NCBI GenBank assembly: GCA_029783825.1
Contig: JAREIK010000748.1
Coordinates: 485,999-549,998, forward strand
DNA from: Sapria himalayana
Taxonomy: Eukaryota > Streptophyta > Magnoliopsida > Malpighiales > Rafflesiaceae
Direction: 5' to 3'
Length of the DNA stretch: 64,000 nt
A program made the position numbers and the translations under genes. Below, one piece after another: positions 1 to 12,015 of this stretch (the stretch's first letter is position 1; every line of letters begins with the position of its first letter). The notes below the pieces were generated by a model. That model searched no databases. It was not told the origin of the DNA and saw only the letters and a program-made list of their open reading frames with translations.

Positions 1-1620
1 TTAGATTACTTTACATTACGTTACAAATCATTAAATTTATTTTACATTACATTACATAACATTATATTACATAACATTATATTACATTACATTTAAATTA
101 TATTATATTTACATTACATTACATTTACATTACTTTGCATTACATTACATTATATTAATTTACATTTACATTACATTACATCTACAATACATTACATTAC
201 ATTACATTACATTACATTTATATTACATTAAATTACATTTACAATATATTACATTTACATTACATTATATTACATTACCAATATGTTACATCATATTTAT
301 ATTACATTACATTACATTACAATAAATTACATTACTTTTACATTACATTACTTTAAATTAATTTACATTAAATTATATTACATTTTCATTACATTACATT
401 ACATTACAATTACATTACAATTACATTACAATTACATTTCAATTCATTTATATTACATTACATTAAATTACATTTATATTACATTACATTACATTCATTA
501 GATTTAAATCAATTACATTACATTAAATTACATTACATTAAAATACATTACATTTCATTTACATTACATTTCATTTACCATTATAATACATTACATTTAG
601 ATTACATTACATTAAAATACAAAACATTATATTACATAATATTATATTATATTACAATACAATACATTGCATTATATTACATTCGATTACAATAAATTAC
701 ATTACATTACTTCACATTAAATTACATTATATAGTATTAAATTACATTAAAATATTTTACACTACACTACACTACACTACACTAGATAACATTACATTAT
801 ATAACATTTACAGTACAATACATTTTAATTAAATTACCTTTATATTACATTTACATTACATTACATTTACATTAAATTACATTTACATTACATTAGATTA
901 CATTATATTTAATTACATTAAATTATATTTCATTACATATTATTATAAAACATTACACTACATTTCATTATATTTACATTACATTACACTACATTATATT
1001 TACTTTACATTACACTACATTACATTACATTATATTACATTTAATTATATTTACATTAAATTATATTTACATTTCATTACTTTACATTTACTTTATATTT
1101 ACATTATATTTACATTATATTTACATTACATTACTTCACATTACATAATATTATATTACATTATATTATATTAAATTACATTTATTTTACATTATATTAC
1201 AGTTACATTACTTTACATTACATTACATTAATTTACAATACATTACATCACATTAAATTACATTAAAAATATATTACATTAGATTACATTACATTATATT
1301 TACATTACTTTATATTACATTATAATTCATTAAATTACAATATATTTACATTACAATGCTTACTTTTACATTATATTTACATTACATTTTATTACATTAT
1401 ATTATAATACATTTCATTTACATTGTATTACTTTACATTAATTTACATTACATTCAATTATATTACATTACTTTTACATTTACTTTTACATTCCATTTAC
1501 ATTATATTACATTTATTTTACATTACATTTACATTACATTACATTACATTTATATTACATTACAATACATTACATTGCATGTAGATTACATTATTTTACT
1601 TTACATCACATTACATTTTA
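1..1620 (+). repeat. Pentanucleotide satellite, ATTAC orientation
   Basis: The whole stretch is degenerate tandem ATTAC (read TTACA, CATTA and so on) on the + strand, with frequent one-base insertions giving six-base units such as ATTTAC and ATATTAC. No other sequence is embedded. The ATTAC strand reads I-T-L-H-Y in all three frames and never creates a stop, so the open frames at 283-501 and 1356-1631 are artefacts of the repeat. The array continues past the left edge of the window. Confidence 0.95.
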
Positions 1621-1632
1621 ATTTAATGTAAA
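1611..1632. repeat. Strand-switch junction of the satellite
   Basis: The ATTAC array turns into its reverse complement (GTAAT) here without any foreign sequence between. The junction is a small inverted repeat: arms TTACATT and AATGTAA around a seven-base AT spacer. Upstream is almost purely ATTAC and downstream almost purely GTAAT. Confidence 0.8.
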
Positions 1633-4600
1633 TATAATTTAAATGTAATGTAATATAAAGTTAATTTAATGAAATATAATGTAATTTAATAAATATAAAT
1701 GTAATGTAATGTAAATATAATTGTATATATTGTAATGTAATGTAATATTTTGTAAATATAATGTAATGTAATGTAATTTATTGTGATGTAATGAAATATA
1801 ATGTAATGTAAATGTTATGTAAATGTAATGTAATATAATGTAAATGAAATTAAATGTAATGTAAATGCAATGTTATGTAATGTAATGGAATTTAATTTTA
1901 ATGTAATGTAATTTAATGGAATGTAATGTAATATAATTTATTGTAATATAATAAAATGTAATATATTGTAATGTAAATTTAATGTAATGTAATGTACTAT
2001 AATATAATGTAATGACAATGTAATGTAATTAAATATAATGTAAAGAAATGTAAATGTAATGTAATGTAAATATAATGTAATATAATCTAATTGTAATGCA
2101 ATGTAATGTAAATGCAATCTAAATGTAATTTTATTTAATGTAATGTAAATGTAATGTAAATGCAATCTAAATGTAATGGAATCTAAATGTAATTTAATTT
2201 AATGTAATGTAATGTAAATGTAATGCAATGTATGTAATGTAGTGTACATGTAATATAATGTAAATGTAATGTAATTTAAATGTAAAGTAATGGAATGCAA
2301 TGTAATGTAATATAAAGTAAATGTAATGTAATGTAATGTAGTGTAATTTAATGTGATTAAATGTAATGCAATGTAATGTAAACATAATGTAATTTAATGT
2401 AATATAAATTAAATGTAATTTAGAGAAATTTAATGTAATGTTATATAATATAATGTAATGTAAATATAATGTAATTTAATTTAAATATAATGTATTGTAT
2501 ATGTAATGTAATATAAAATAAATGTAATGTAAAATAATATAATGTAATGTAATGTAAATGTAATGTAATATAAATGCAATGTAATGTAATGTAAAAGTTT
2601 TACAAGTAATAAAATGTAATATTGATGTATTGCAATGTAAATGAAATGCACAGTACATGTAATGTAATGTAATGTAAATATAATGTAATATAATATAATG
2701 TAAATGAAATATAATTGTAATGTAATGTATATCTAATGTAATGTAAATGTAATTTAATGTAATTAATTTAATGCAATGTAATGTAAATATAATGTAATGT
2801 AATCTAATGTAATGTAATGTATATTTAATGTAATTTAATGTAATGTAAATATAATGTAATGTAATCTAATGTAATCTAATGTAATTTAATATAAATATAA
2901 TGTAATGAAATTTAATGTAATGTAATGTGATGTAAAGTAATATTATGTAATGTAGTGAAATATAATTCTAATGTAATGTAAATGTAATGAAATTTAATGT
3001 ACTATAATATAATATAATATAAATATTATATAATCTAATGCAATATAATGTAAAAGTAGTGTAAATGTAATGTAATATAATAAAATGTAAATGTAATGAA
3101 ATGTAATTTAATAATATATTGTACTTTAAATCAAATGTACTTTAATTTAATGTAATGTAATGTAAATATAATGTAATGTTATCTAATGTAATATAATGAT
3201 ATCTATTGTAATGTAATATAATGTAAAGTAATGTAATGTAATTGAACAATAATGAAAATGTAATGAAAGGTAATGTAATGTAATATAAATTAAATGTAAT
3301 GTAATTTGCAATGCAATGTAAATGTAATGTATTGTAATGTAATGTAAATGTAATATAATGTAATTTAATGTAATGTAAACGTAATGTAATTTAATTTAAA
3401 TGTAAAATAATATAATGTAATGTAATGTAACATAATGTATTATAATCTAATATAAAGATAATACAATGTAAATGAAATGTAATGTATTGTAATCTAACAT
3501 AATATAAACGTAATGTAATTTAATGTAAGGTAATGTATTGTAATGTAATTCAAATATAATGTAATTCAAATGTAATGTAATGTAAATGTAAATGTAAATG
3601 TAATGTAATATAAATGTAATATAATATAATTTATTGTAAATGTAATGTAATGTAAAAATAATGTAATGTAAATGTAATGTAATATAATTTAATAGAAAGT
3701 ATATTTATTATATATGTAATATAAAGTTAATGTAATGTAATAGAATATAAATGTAAATAAAATGTAATCTAATGTAATGTAAATGCAATATAAATGTAAT
3801 GTAAATGTTCTGTAATGTAAATATAATGTAAATGTAATATAAATGTAATATAATGTATTGTAATTAATATAAAGTAATATAATGTAATATAATGTAGAGA
3901 AAATGTAATTTAATGTAATATAATTTAAATATAATGTAATGTAATTAAAATTTAATGTAATTTTAATGTTTTGTAATGTAAAAGTAATTATAATGTAATG
4001 CAATGCAATGTAATATTAATTTTATGTAATGTAATGTAAATTAAATTTAAATTCAATGTAATGTAAATATAATGTAATGTAATGTAAAAGTAATATAATG
4101 TAATTGTAATGTAATGTATATATAATGTATTTTAATGTAATTTATTGTAATATAAGGAAATGAAATGTAAATGTAATCTAATGTAATGTAATTTAATTTA
4201 ATGTAATATAATGTAAAAAAATGTAAAATAATGTAATATAGTGTAATGTAATATAATGTAATGTAGTATAATATAAATGTAATGTAAAAGTAATGTAAAT
4301 GTAATAAAATGTAATGCAATTAATATAATGTAAATGTAATGTAATGTAATTAGTGTAATGTAATATAATGTAAATGTAATTTAATTGAAATGTGATGTAA
4401 TGTAATGTAATATAAATGTAATGTAATGTAGTGTAATATAAATATAATATAAATATACTATAATATAATATAATGTAATGTAAAATAATGTAATGTAATG
4501 TAAATTAATGTATTGTGATATAATGTAATATAAGGTAATGTAATGTATGTAATGTAATGTAATGTAGTGTAATATAATGTAATGTAAATTTATTGTAATG

Positions 4601-6061
4601 TAAATGTAATTTAATGTAAATGGAATGTAAATATAATATAATGTAATTTAATGTAATTGTAATGTAATTTAAATGCAATGTAAATTTCATGTAATGTAAA
4701 TGGAATATAATGTAATGTAAATAAGTGTAAAATAAATGCAATCTAATGTATATACTATGTGTTGTAAATGTAATTTAAGTAATATAATTTAATGTAATGT
4801 AAAGTAATGTAAAGTAATGTAAATTATTGTAATCTAATCTGATGTAATGTAGATATAATATAATGTAATGTAATGTAATATAATGTAATGTAATGTAATA
4901 TAATGTAAACTAATATACTATAATCTAATATAATGTAATATAAATGTAATGTAATTTAATATATTGTAATTTAATGTAATGTAATATAAAAGTACTGTAA
5001 TGTAATTAATGTAATGTTAATTTAATGTAAATTTAATATAATGTAATTAATGTAATCTAATATAATTTAAATGTAATGTTATGTAAATGTAATATAATGT
5101 AATGTACTATAAATATAATGTAATTTAATGTAATGTAAATGAAAAATAATGTAATTTAAATATAATGTAATTAATTTAAATGTAATATACACTAATGTAA
5201 CGTAAGGTATTGTAAATGTAATGTAAATATAATGTAATTAAAATGTAATGTACTGTAATTTAATATAAATGTAATTTAATTTAATGATAATTAATGTAAT
5301 GTAAATGTAATGTAATATAATGTAATGTAATGTAATCTAAATGTAATATAATGTAATGTATTGTAAATGTAATCCTTTGTAATGTAAATGTAATGCAATT
5401 TAATGTAATGTAATTTAAAAGTATTGTAAATGTTATGTAATTTGGATTTAATGTAATATAATGTAATGTAATACAATTTAATGTAAATATAATGTAATAT
5501 AAATCTAAGGTAATGTAATGCAATCAAAATATAATCTAATGTAAAGTAATTTAATGTAATTTAATGTAATTTAATGCTATTTAATGTAATTTAATTTAAA
5601 TTAGTGTAATTTAATTTAATTTATGTAAATTACATGTAATGTATTGTAATGTATTGTTATGTAAATGTAATTTAATCAAATGTAATCTAAATGTAATGTA
5701 ATTTAATGTAATGTAATTTAATGTAATGTAATTTAATGTAATGTAATGCAATATAAATGTAATTTAATTTAAATATAATGTAATATGAGGTAAAAGAATG
5801 AAAATTTAATATAAAAGTAATCTAATGTAATAGAATCTAAATGTAATGTAATCAAAATGTAATATAAATTTAATGTAAATATACTCCAAATATAATGTAA
5901 TATAAATTTAATGTAATGTAATGTATAGTAATGCACTGTGATGTGATGTAATATGTTACAATGTAATGTATTGTAATTTAATGTAATTGTATTGTAATGT
6001 AATGTAAATGCAATGTAATGTAATGTAATGAAAATGAAATATAATGTACATGCAATGTAAT
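1621..6061 (-). repeat. Pentanucleotide satellite, GTAAT orientation
   Basis: Degenerate tandem GTAAT/TAATG, the reverse complement of the left block, with many TAAATG and TATAATG variants. Minus-strand open frames rich in HYITL (for example 1938-2165, 3689-4003, 4053-4319) are the stop-free strand of the repeat and not genes. The array is interrupted at 6062 by the target-site duplication of the gypsy element and resumes at 19171. Confidence 0.95.
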
Positions 6062-6066
6062 GAAAA
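6062..6066. repeat. 5-bp target-site duplication (left copy)
   Basis: GAAAA lies directly before the left LTR and again directly after the right LTR (19166-19170). Both outer flanks are GTAAT satellite, so the duplicated bases come from the array. This marks 6067-19165 as one insertion event. Confidence 0.85.
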
Positions 6067-7276
6067 CGTGAAATCCCAAAAAAATTGAAAAAAATAAATA
6101 ATATGACTTGTTTCTGGAAAAAAAAAGACAACATAGTAATTTTCTAATAAAAAAAATAAGCTGAAAATTTTTGAACCCTGATGATAAAACAGATTTTATT
6201 ATTCAATTTGTCTTTGCAAAATATCTTTCTATCTAAAAGTCTTAAATGATCATATTTTATATATCAATTCGAATTGTTAAAAAATTCATTGGAAATGATT
6301 AATTGGTGAAAAAATTTTGTGTTTCGTTTCGAAATATATAGTACAGTTGAATTAGGTTTGGATTGTTATAGCTATCTGAAACATCATTTAATCATAAATG
6401 ACATAATTTTATTTCATGTGCACTGGAATATTCCATATACATGGGTGGGTGCATGATATATAAACACACACACACACACACACATAAAGGTATATGGATC
6501 AAATTTGGTGAACTCGAATTGAGAAAATGTCCAGACTAAGTTATGTGGTATTTTTTTCTAGATCATGGCTAAAATAAATATGTGAACTCGAATTGGGATA
6601 ACGTCCAGGTTGAGTTACATAGTGGTTTTTGGAAAATATCAAAGGAAAAAAATATATTATTGGAAGATACCCAATACATTTTTTGGAGGTTGTCCATATT
6701 TCTCAGAGTAAATCTAAGAAAAGCATATTTTGTTCGGAGAAATGCCAATATGTTTTTTGGAGGAGGTCCATATTTTTTTGGAATACTTCCAAAAAAATAA
6801 ATATATCTATAGACACACACACACACACACACATCTATATATAATATGTCACACTTGGCTTCGATATGTGTGAGGGAGTCGATGGGACTCAGGGATATGG
6901 GAATATAAATATTTCATCTATAATTGCATTCATGTAAATATTATACTTGAGTGGATATTGAAAAATATGCACGATGTTTTACGTGCACTTAGATAGAGAG
7001 TAACCCAGTAAGAATTTACCTCTACTAAGCTTTGCTCACTTCGTTGTGGGAACCCTTTCAGGTATAGGTCCCGGATAGATAACAGATCCACATGCATGAT
7101 CTCATGTGTGAAGGGAAGCTAGTTATGGCTTGAATAAAATATTATGTGTGTTTTTTATCCCACTGAGCAAATAAAGGAAAAAAATGTCAACGCTATATTT
7201 GATAAAATTTTATTTTATTGCACATTTTATTGTGTGATGGAATAGATTGGGACCCCCTGGGAGATAAAATGTCACA
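6067..7276 (+). repeat. Gypsy LTR 1 (left)
   Basis: It starts CGTGAAATCCC (TG altered) and ends GTCACA. It aligns along its length with LTRs 2 and 3, including the CA-repeat tracts at about 6464-6484 and 6812-6832 and the stretch around TTTGCTCACTTCG near 7031. Compared with LTR 3 it lacks about 480 bases after position 6215, where LTR 3 holds 17780-18240. Short open frames at 6569-6844 lie inside the LTR and are not genes. Confidence 0.85.
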
Positions 7277-7296
7277 ACTTGCTATTAAAGGTTAGG
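7277..7296 (+). other. Degenerate primer-binding site, copy 1
   Basis: ACTTGCTATTAAAGG directly after LTR 1 corresponds to CTTGGTATCA after LTR 2. It is a mutated form of the initiator-Met tRNA primer site TGGTATCA, with G to C and C to A changes visible. Confidence 0.6.
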
Positions 7297-7510
7297 TAAA
7301 AGATTACTTATAACTCTGAAATTGGTACAAGTTTCATAAGATGTTAGGAAAATTTAGATATATAAATATCTAATACTCGGGAAAAATATTGAATACTACG
7401 GTAAAGAAATATAACCTTAATGGTTCAGAAAATGAAAAGATATTTTCAAAATGAAAAATCTATTATTAGGTAATGACTGTGATTCTTAAATTATTATTTG
7501 ACTTATGTAG

Positions 7511-7800
7511 ATGGCAAGTAGAGAACAAGGACACAGGGGACATCCATGAAATGAGGAACAACCCCCAGTTGCCCTTGACCAATAGGCTTTCATAGAAGCT
7601 ATGAATGTTGTAGTTGCTAGAGTTGCACAGACAAGTGCAGCTGAAGGTCAACAAGGGCCAAGTAACCTACGAAGGTTCACGGCACATAATTTTCCTATAT
7701 TTATGGAAGGAGGGGACACAATGGCAACACATCATTAGTTTCGACAAGTTGAGAAAAGCTTGGACGAACCATTGAATGTGACTTCTCCTTGGGGACTTAG
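7511..7800 (+). pseudogene. Gypsy gag N-terminal relic, copy 1
   Basis: An ATG at 7511 opens a reading of 12 codons to a TGA. Beyond it, frame-shifted peptides such as NLRRFTAHNFPIFMEGGD resemble the start of plant chromovirus gag, where a proline/glycine motif precedes the gag domain. The remainder of gag, the zinc knuckle and most of the protease are absent: protease-like sequence follows at 7858. Copy 2 has the same organisation, so the shortened form predates the tandem arrangement. Confidence 0.6.
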
Positions 7801-7857
7801 GTGAAAATCAGTTTGATATATCAAATTTGTGAGTTAGAAATCTTAGGGATTCTACTC

Positions 7858-8180
7858 ATGGCAGACCTTAGAGTCATGGACATGTCAGATTTTGATGTAT
7901 TTCTTGGCATGGGCTAGTTAACAGCACATCGAGTCATTATTGATTGTAATCTTAGAAGAATTATTATCCACAAACCAGATGATATTTGTGTTATATTTCA
8001 GGGGGATATGCATGATACTTTACCTCAGACTATATGTGATTCTAAATGGCATAAAAAACTTATGGGCTGGGTAACATGTCTTACCCTAAAAGAAGAGGAA
8101 ATATTGAATATGGATTTTTTTTCGGATAGTTTGTGAATATGAAGATATTTTTCTTGATGAATTACCAGAAATACCCCCAC
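7858..8180 (+). pseudogene. Gypsy protease tail and linker, copy 1
   Basis: The peptide VMDMSDFDVFLGMG from 7876, then TAHRVIIDCNLRR, FQGDMHDTLPQ and EYEDIFLDELPEIPP, matches the end of the aspartic protease and the linker into reverse transcriptase in Del/Tekay-like chromoviruses. The catalytic DSG part of the protease is not present. Stops and frameshifts interrupt the reading. Confidence 0.7.
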
Positions 8181-9060
8181 ACATGAATGTGGATTTTTGT
8201 ATTTAGTTACAACCTAATATATCACTCATTTCTATGACTCCACATAGGATGACATTGATTGAATTAGAAGAACTCAATGTCCATATACAAGATTTGTTGG
8301 ACAAGGGTTTCATTAGACCCAACACTTTATCGTTGGGTTCTCCTGTTTTATTTGCAAAGAATAAAAATAAAACCCTTCAACTATGCATTGATTATTGATA
8401 GTTGAATAAGGTTATGATAAAAAATCATATATGTTACCAATGATTGATGATATATTTGACCAATTAAAAGAGATATGAGTTTTTTTTTCACAAGAGATCT
8501 TTGTACCAGATATCACCATTTATGAATTAAGGAGGCTAACATCCATAAGATAGCATTTCGAAGGTGATATAAGCATTTTGTGTTTTCAGTAATGCCTCTC
8601 AAATTAACGAATGCGCCAGTAGCATTCATGGGTCTTATGCATAGAATATTTCAGCCAAATTTAGATCATTTTGTTGTGATTTTTGTGATTAATATTTTGA
8701 ATCTATTCTCAGTCTAAAGGAGAGTATGAAGATTATTTAAATATTACTCTTCAAACTTTGAGAGAACATAAGTTGTATGTCATGTTTGATAAATGTGACT
8801 TTTGGTTGACAGAATTATAATTTTTGGGACATGTAGTATCAGCTACTGGTATCTCAGTGGACCATGAAAAAGTTAGGCCAATCATGAGTTGGGAGAGTCC
8901 AAAGTTAGTTTTTGAAATACGTAGTTTTTTGGGATTCGCTACGTATTACAAAAGATTTTTTGAGAATTTTTTCTGGTTAGGTGCTCAGATGACTAGATTG
9001 ACTAGGGAAAAAGTCAAGTATAAGTGGATTGATTAATGTGAAAAGACATTCTATGAATTG
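8180..9060 (+). pseudogene. Gypsy reverse transcriptase relic, copy 1
   Basis: Recognisable blocks are SMTPHRMTLIELEEL, LLDKGFIRP, GSPVLFAKNK and LCIDY (8235-8397), then FLGHVVSATGIS and EIRSFLGFATYYKRF (8821-8960), in the usual order of Ty3/gypsy RT and the connection domain. The catalytic box that should read FVDDIL is F-V-I-N-I-L around 8680-8698, with both aspartates lost. Several frameshifts and stops (for example TGA at 8397) make it non-functional. Confidence 0.88.
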
Positions 9061-9490
9061 AAAAGGAAACTTGCTTCAGCTTCTATTTTGATAGTTCCGG
9101 ATAGTGGACAGAAATATACAATGTATTGTGATGCCTCTAAAGATAGATTTGGATGTATTCTAATACAATCTGGGAGAGTTGTAGCTTATGGTTCAAAGAG
9201 ATTAAATAAGCACGAGTGGAATTACCCCACACACCATATAGAGTTGGTGGCTATAGTCTTTGCTTTAAAATTTATGGTGCCACTATTTGTATGGGGAGTG
9301 ATTTAAAGTATATTCATACCATAAAAGTCTGAAGTATATATTTACACAGCGAGACCTTAACACGAGTCAATGTCGATGGATGGAGTATCTAGAAATTTAT
9401 GATTTTACTTTGCATTACCATCTAGGTAAACCAAATGTGGTGGCTGATACACTTAATCTAAAGTCTCGAGGTGCCCAAGCTAGTATAGGT
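9060..9490 (+). pseudogene. Gypsy RNase H relic, copy 1
   Basis: The longest open piece (9058-9306) reads [55 protein letters not shown], the standard RNase H of Ty3/gypsy elements with the DAS and E-L motifs still visible. After a stop at 9304 it continues as YIFTQRDL, MEYLEIYDFTLHYHLGK and VVADTL near 9340-9460. Confidence 0.88.
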
Positions 9491-9739
9491 TTGTAGGAAT
9501 GGGATATGTTTGAAACTGTGAGATAATTCAGCTTACAATATAACAGTCAAAGTTAGGGTGTTATTGAAAGTTTAGTGGCTATACCTTCGCTATTAAATAA
9601 GATAATTGAGATCCAGAAACAAGATACAAAAATATTATTTATAAAGAATCGAGTAGAAACTGGTACATGTGATGAAAGTTGGACTATTCATATGGATGAT
9701 AGTCTTCAGTTTAGGGGATAGATTGTGGTTCCCTAGATA

Positions 9740-10520
9740 GTAGAATTGAGAGAGAAGATTCTTAGAAAATATTCTCATTTTACAGTATACCCGGGTGGCA
9801 CAAAGATGTATAATGATCTTCGTCGCCATTATTACTGGAATGAGATGAAGAGACATATTGAAGATTTTATTTGACGGTGCCTCACATGTCAGTAGATAAA
9901 GGCTGAGCATCAGAGGCCAGCAGGATTACTCTAGCCTTTGGAGGTAGCATAGTGGAAATGGAAGCATATCACGATGGATTTTTTGACTCACTTGCCATAG
10001 ATATCACAAAAACATGATGTCGTGTGGGTAATTATAGATTTGCTTTCAAAGTCAGCACATTTTCTGGCAATGCAAATGTTCTTCACACATGAGGAATTGT
10101 GCAGGTTATACATACGAGAAATTATCTGATTACATGGATTGCTAGTATCTATTATATCAGATAGAGGTCCTAGATTTATGGCTCATTTATGGAAGAGATT
10201 CAAGAAAGCAATGGGAACACATATGATAATGAGCACTACTTTTTACCTACAAATAAATGGTCAGTCGCAAAGGACCACACAAGTTTTGGAAGATATACTG
10301 CAAGCATGTTGTCTAGATTTCAAGGGTAGCTGGAAAGAACAATTTCATTTGGTCGAGTTTTCCTATAACAATAGTTATCCGGCAAGTATCCAAATGGCAC
10401 CATGTGAAGCATTGTATGGAAGGACATGTCGATCACTAGTTTTTTGGATTGAGGTGGGAGACATATCCATCACGGGTCTAGATTTGATTAGAGATACATC
10501 AGAAAAAGTAGATTTGATAT
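9740..10520 (+). pseudogene. Gypsy integrase relic, copy 1
   Basis: The zinc-binding H2C2 region reads PGGTKMYNDLRRHYYW and CLTCQ (9790-9895) with stops. The core follows: HITMDFLTHLP with the first Asp (about 9970-9990) and IISDRGPRF with the second Asp (10160). Exactly 35 residues later, where Glu is expected in GQSERT, the codon is CAA (Gln, 10268-10270). The open piece 10139-10522 then runs through VLEDILQACCLDFKGSW, YNNSYPASIQMAPCEALYGR and DTSEKVDLI. Loss of the Glu makes it catalytically dead apart from the other breaks. Confidence 0.9.
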
Positions 10521-10522
10521 GA

Positions 10523-11010
10523 CAACATCTTCTTACAGCTCAAAGTTGACAGAAAAGTTATGTTGATAGACAATGGTGACCTCTCAAATTTGAGGTGGGA
10601 GATCATGTTTTCTTGAAATTGATGCTGAAAAGTGGAGTAATCAGATTTGGCAAGCATGAAAAGCTATCGCCAAGATATATTGAGTTTTTCAAAATACTAG
10701 AAAAGGTGGGCTTGTTGATTATCGATTGACATTACCACCACATTTATCTAGTTCCATTAGATATTCTACATCTTTATGCTTAGAAAATATATTCCTGATC
10801 CAACTCATGTAACGGATTGGGGAAAACTCATTATTGATGCAAATAGAACGTTTAAAGAAATGTCAGTGCATATCATTGATAGTCAAGACTAAGTTTTTCA
10901 ATGTAAGACTGTGTGACTAATAAAAGTGATATAACAGCATCAAGGAATAAAGGAAGTAACATGGGAATGTGAAGAAACGATCCATGTTGCTTATCCTTTT
11001 TTATTTGAAA
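10523..11010 (+). pseudogene. Gypsy pol C-terminal tail, copy 1
   Basis: After a TGA the sequence continues LLTAQS, QKSYVDRQ, FEVGDHVFLK, GVIRFGKHEKLSPRYI, KYIPDPTH, then WECEETIHVAYPFLFENK ending at TAG near 11030. This is the GPY/F-like region and the tail that in Del/Tekay-like elements holds a chromodomain-like fold. The chromodomain assignment is inferred from family and position. Confidence 0.75.
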
Positions 11011-11109
11011 ATAAAGGTATATGTTTTAGTAATTTAATAATTATTTAACTTCAAGTTATGTTTATAATTTTAAAGGTGTATCTATGAGAATTTTGGGATG
11101 AAATTCTTT

Positions 11110-11122
11110 AAGGAGGAGAGAA
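11110..11122 (+). other. Polypurine tract, copy 1
   Basis: AAGGAGGAGAGAA directly precedes the TG start of LTR 2. This is the plus-strand primer site of the first internal region. Confidence 0.8.
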
Positions 11123-11981
11123 TGTAAAATCTCAAAAAAAATGAAAAAATAAATAATATGATTTATTTCTTGAAAAAAATGAGAAAAATAATAATTTTAC
11201 ATTAAGAAAAATAAGCTAAAAATTTTAGAACCTTGATGATAAAATGGATTTCGTTATTGAATTCATCTTGGAATATATAGCCACGATGATAAATTTCATC
11301 AAATTCTGAGGAAGTCAGAATTTTGTTATTTTTTAAATTTATTTAAATAATTATTAGAATAAATAAAATTTAAGAAAAAAATGGAAGTAGAAGACCATGT
11401 CAAAATGTTAGCACATGGCTACACCATGCGTAGTCATGTGTAAAAAAAATTATTGTAATAAAAATTTTTTTAATAAAATGAAATTATAAAAAATGTCGGG
11501 AATCTGGAAAATAGGATGACGTGGAGAAAAATCAAAATATTCTTCAGGAGAGAGAGTCACTGTGTAGAGAAAAAAAATATTAAAGTTATGTTGATTTTAT
11601 TTTAAACAAAACCAATTATTCTTGAGTCAGAATAGATTAGTCCAAGAACTAATGTTGCTCTATGCGACACAATCTTCATTTTGATATCAAATTGATAAAG
11701 TTTTCGTGAAATTTTCTGGAAGGAAGTGAGTTTCTCTATAGAAATTTTTTTCTGTTTAAAAAGGCTAAAAAAGATCATATTTTAAATTTCAATTCGAATT
11801 ATTAGAAATTTCATTGGAAATGATTGATTGGTGAAAGTTCATTTTTTGTTTAGTAAAATTTAGTACCAGTGAATTGGGGTTGGATTGTTATAGCTATTTC
11901 TGAAATGTCGTTTAATCATAATTAGTATAATTGCATTTCATATGCATGAGAATATTCCATATACATGGGTGGGTGCATGAA

Positions 11982-12015
<34 letters not shown>

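Noticed and set aside
283..5527. Many open frames rich in HYITL, LHYI and similar
   Set aside because: The ATTAC strand contains no stop in any frame. The peptides are translations of the simple repeat with no start context or domain.
6569..6844. Overlapping 71-87 codon frames on both strands
   Set aside because: They lie inside the gypsy LTR, are repeated in the other LTRs in broken form and match no protein.
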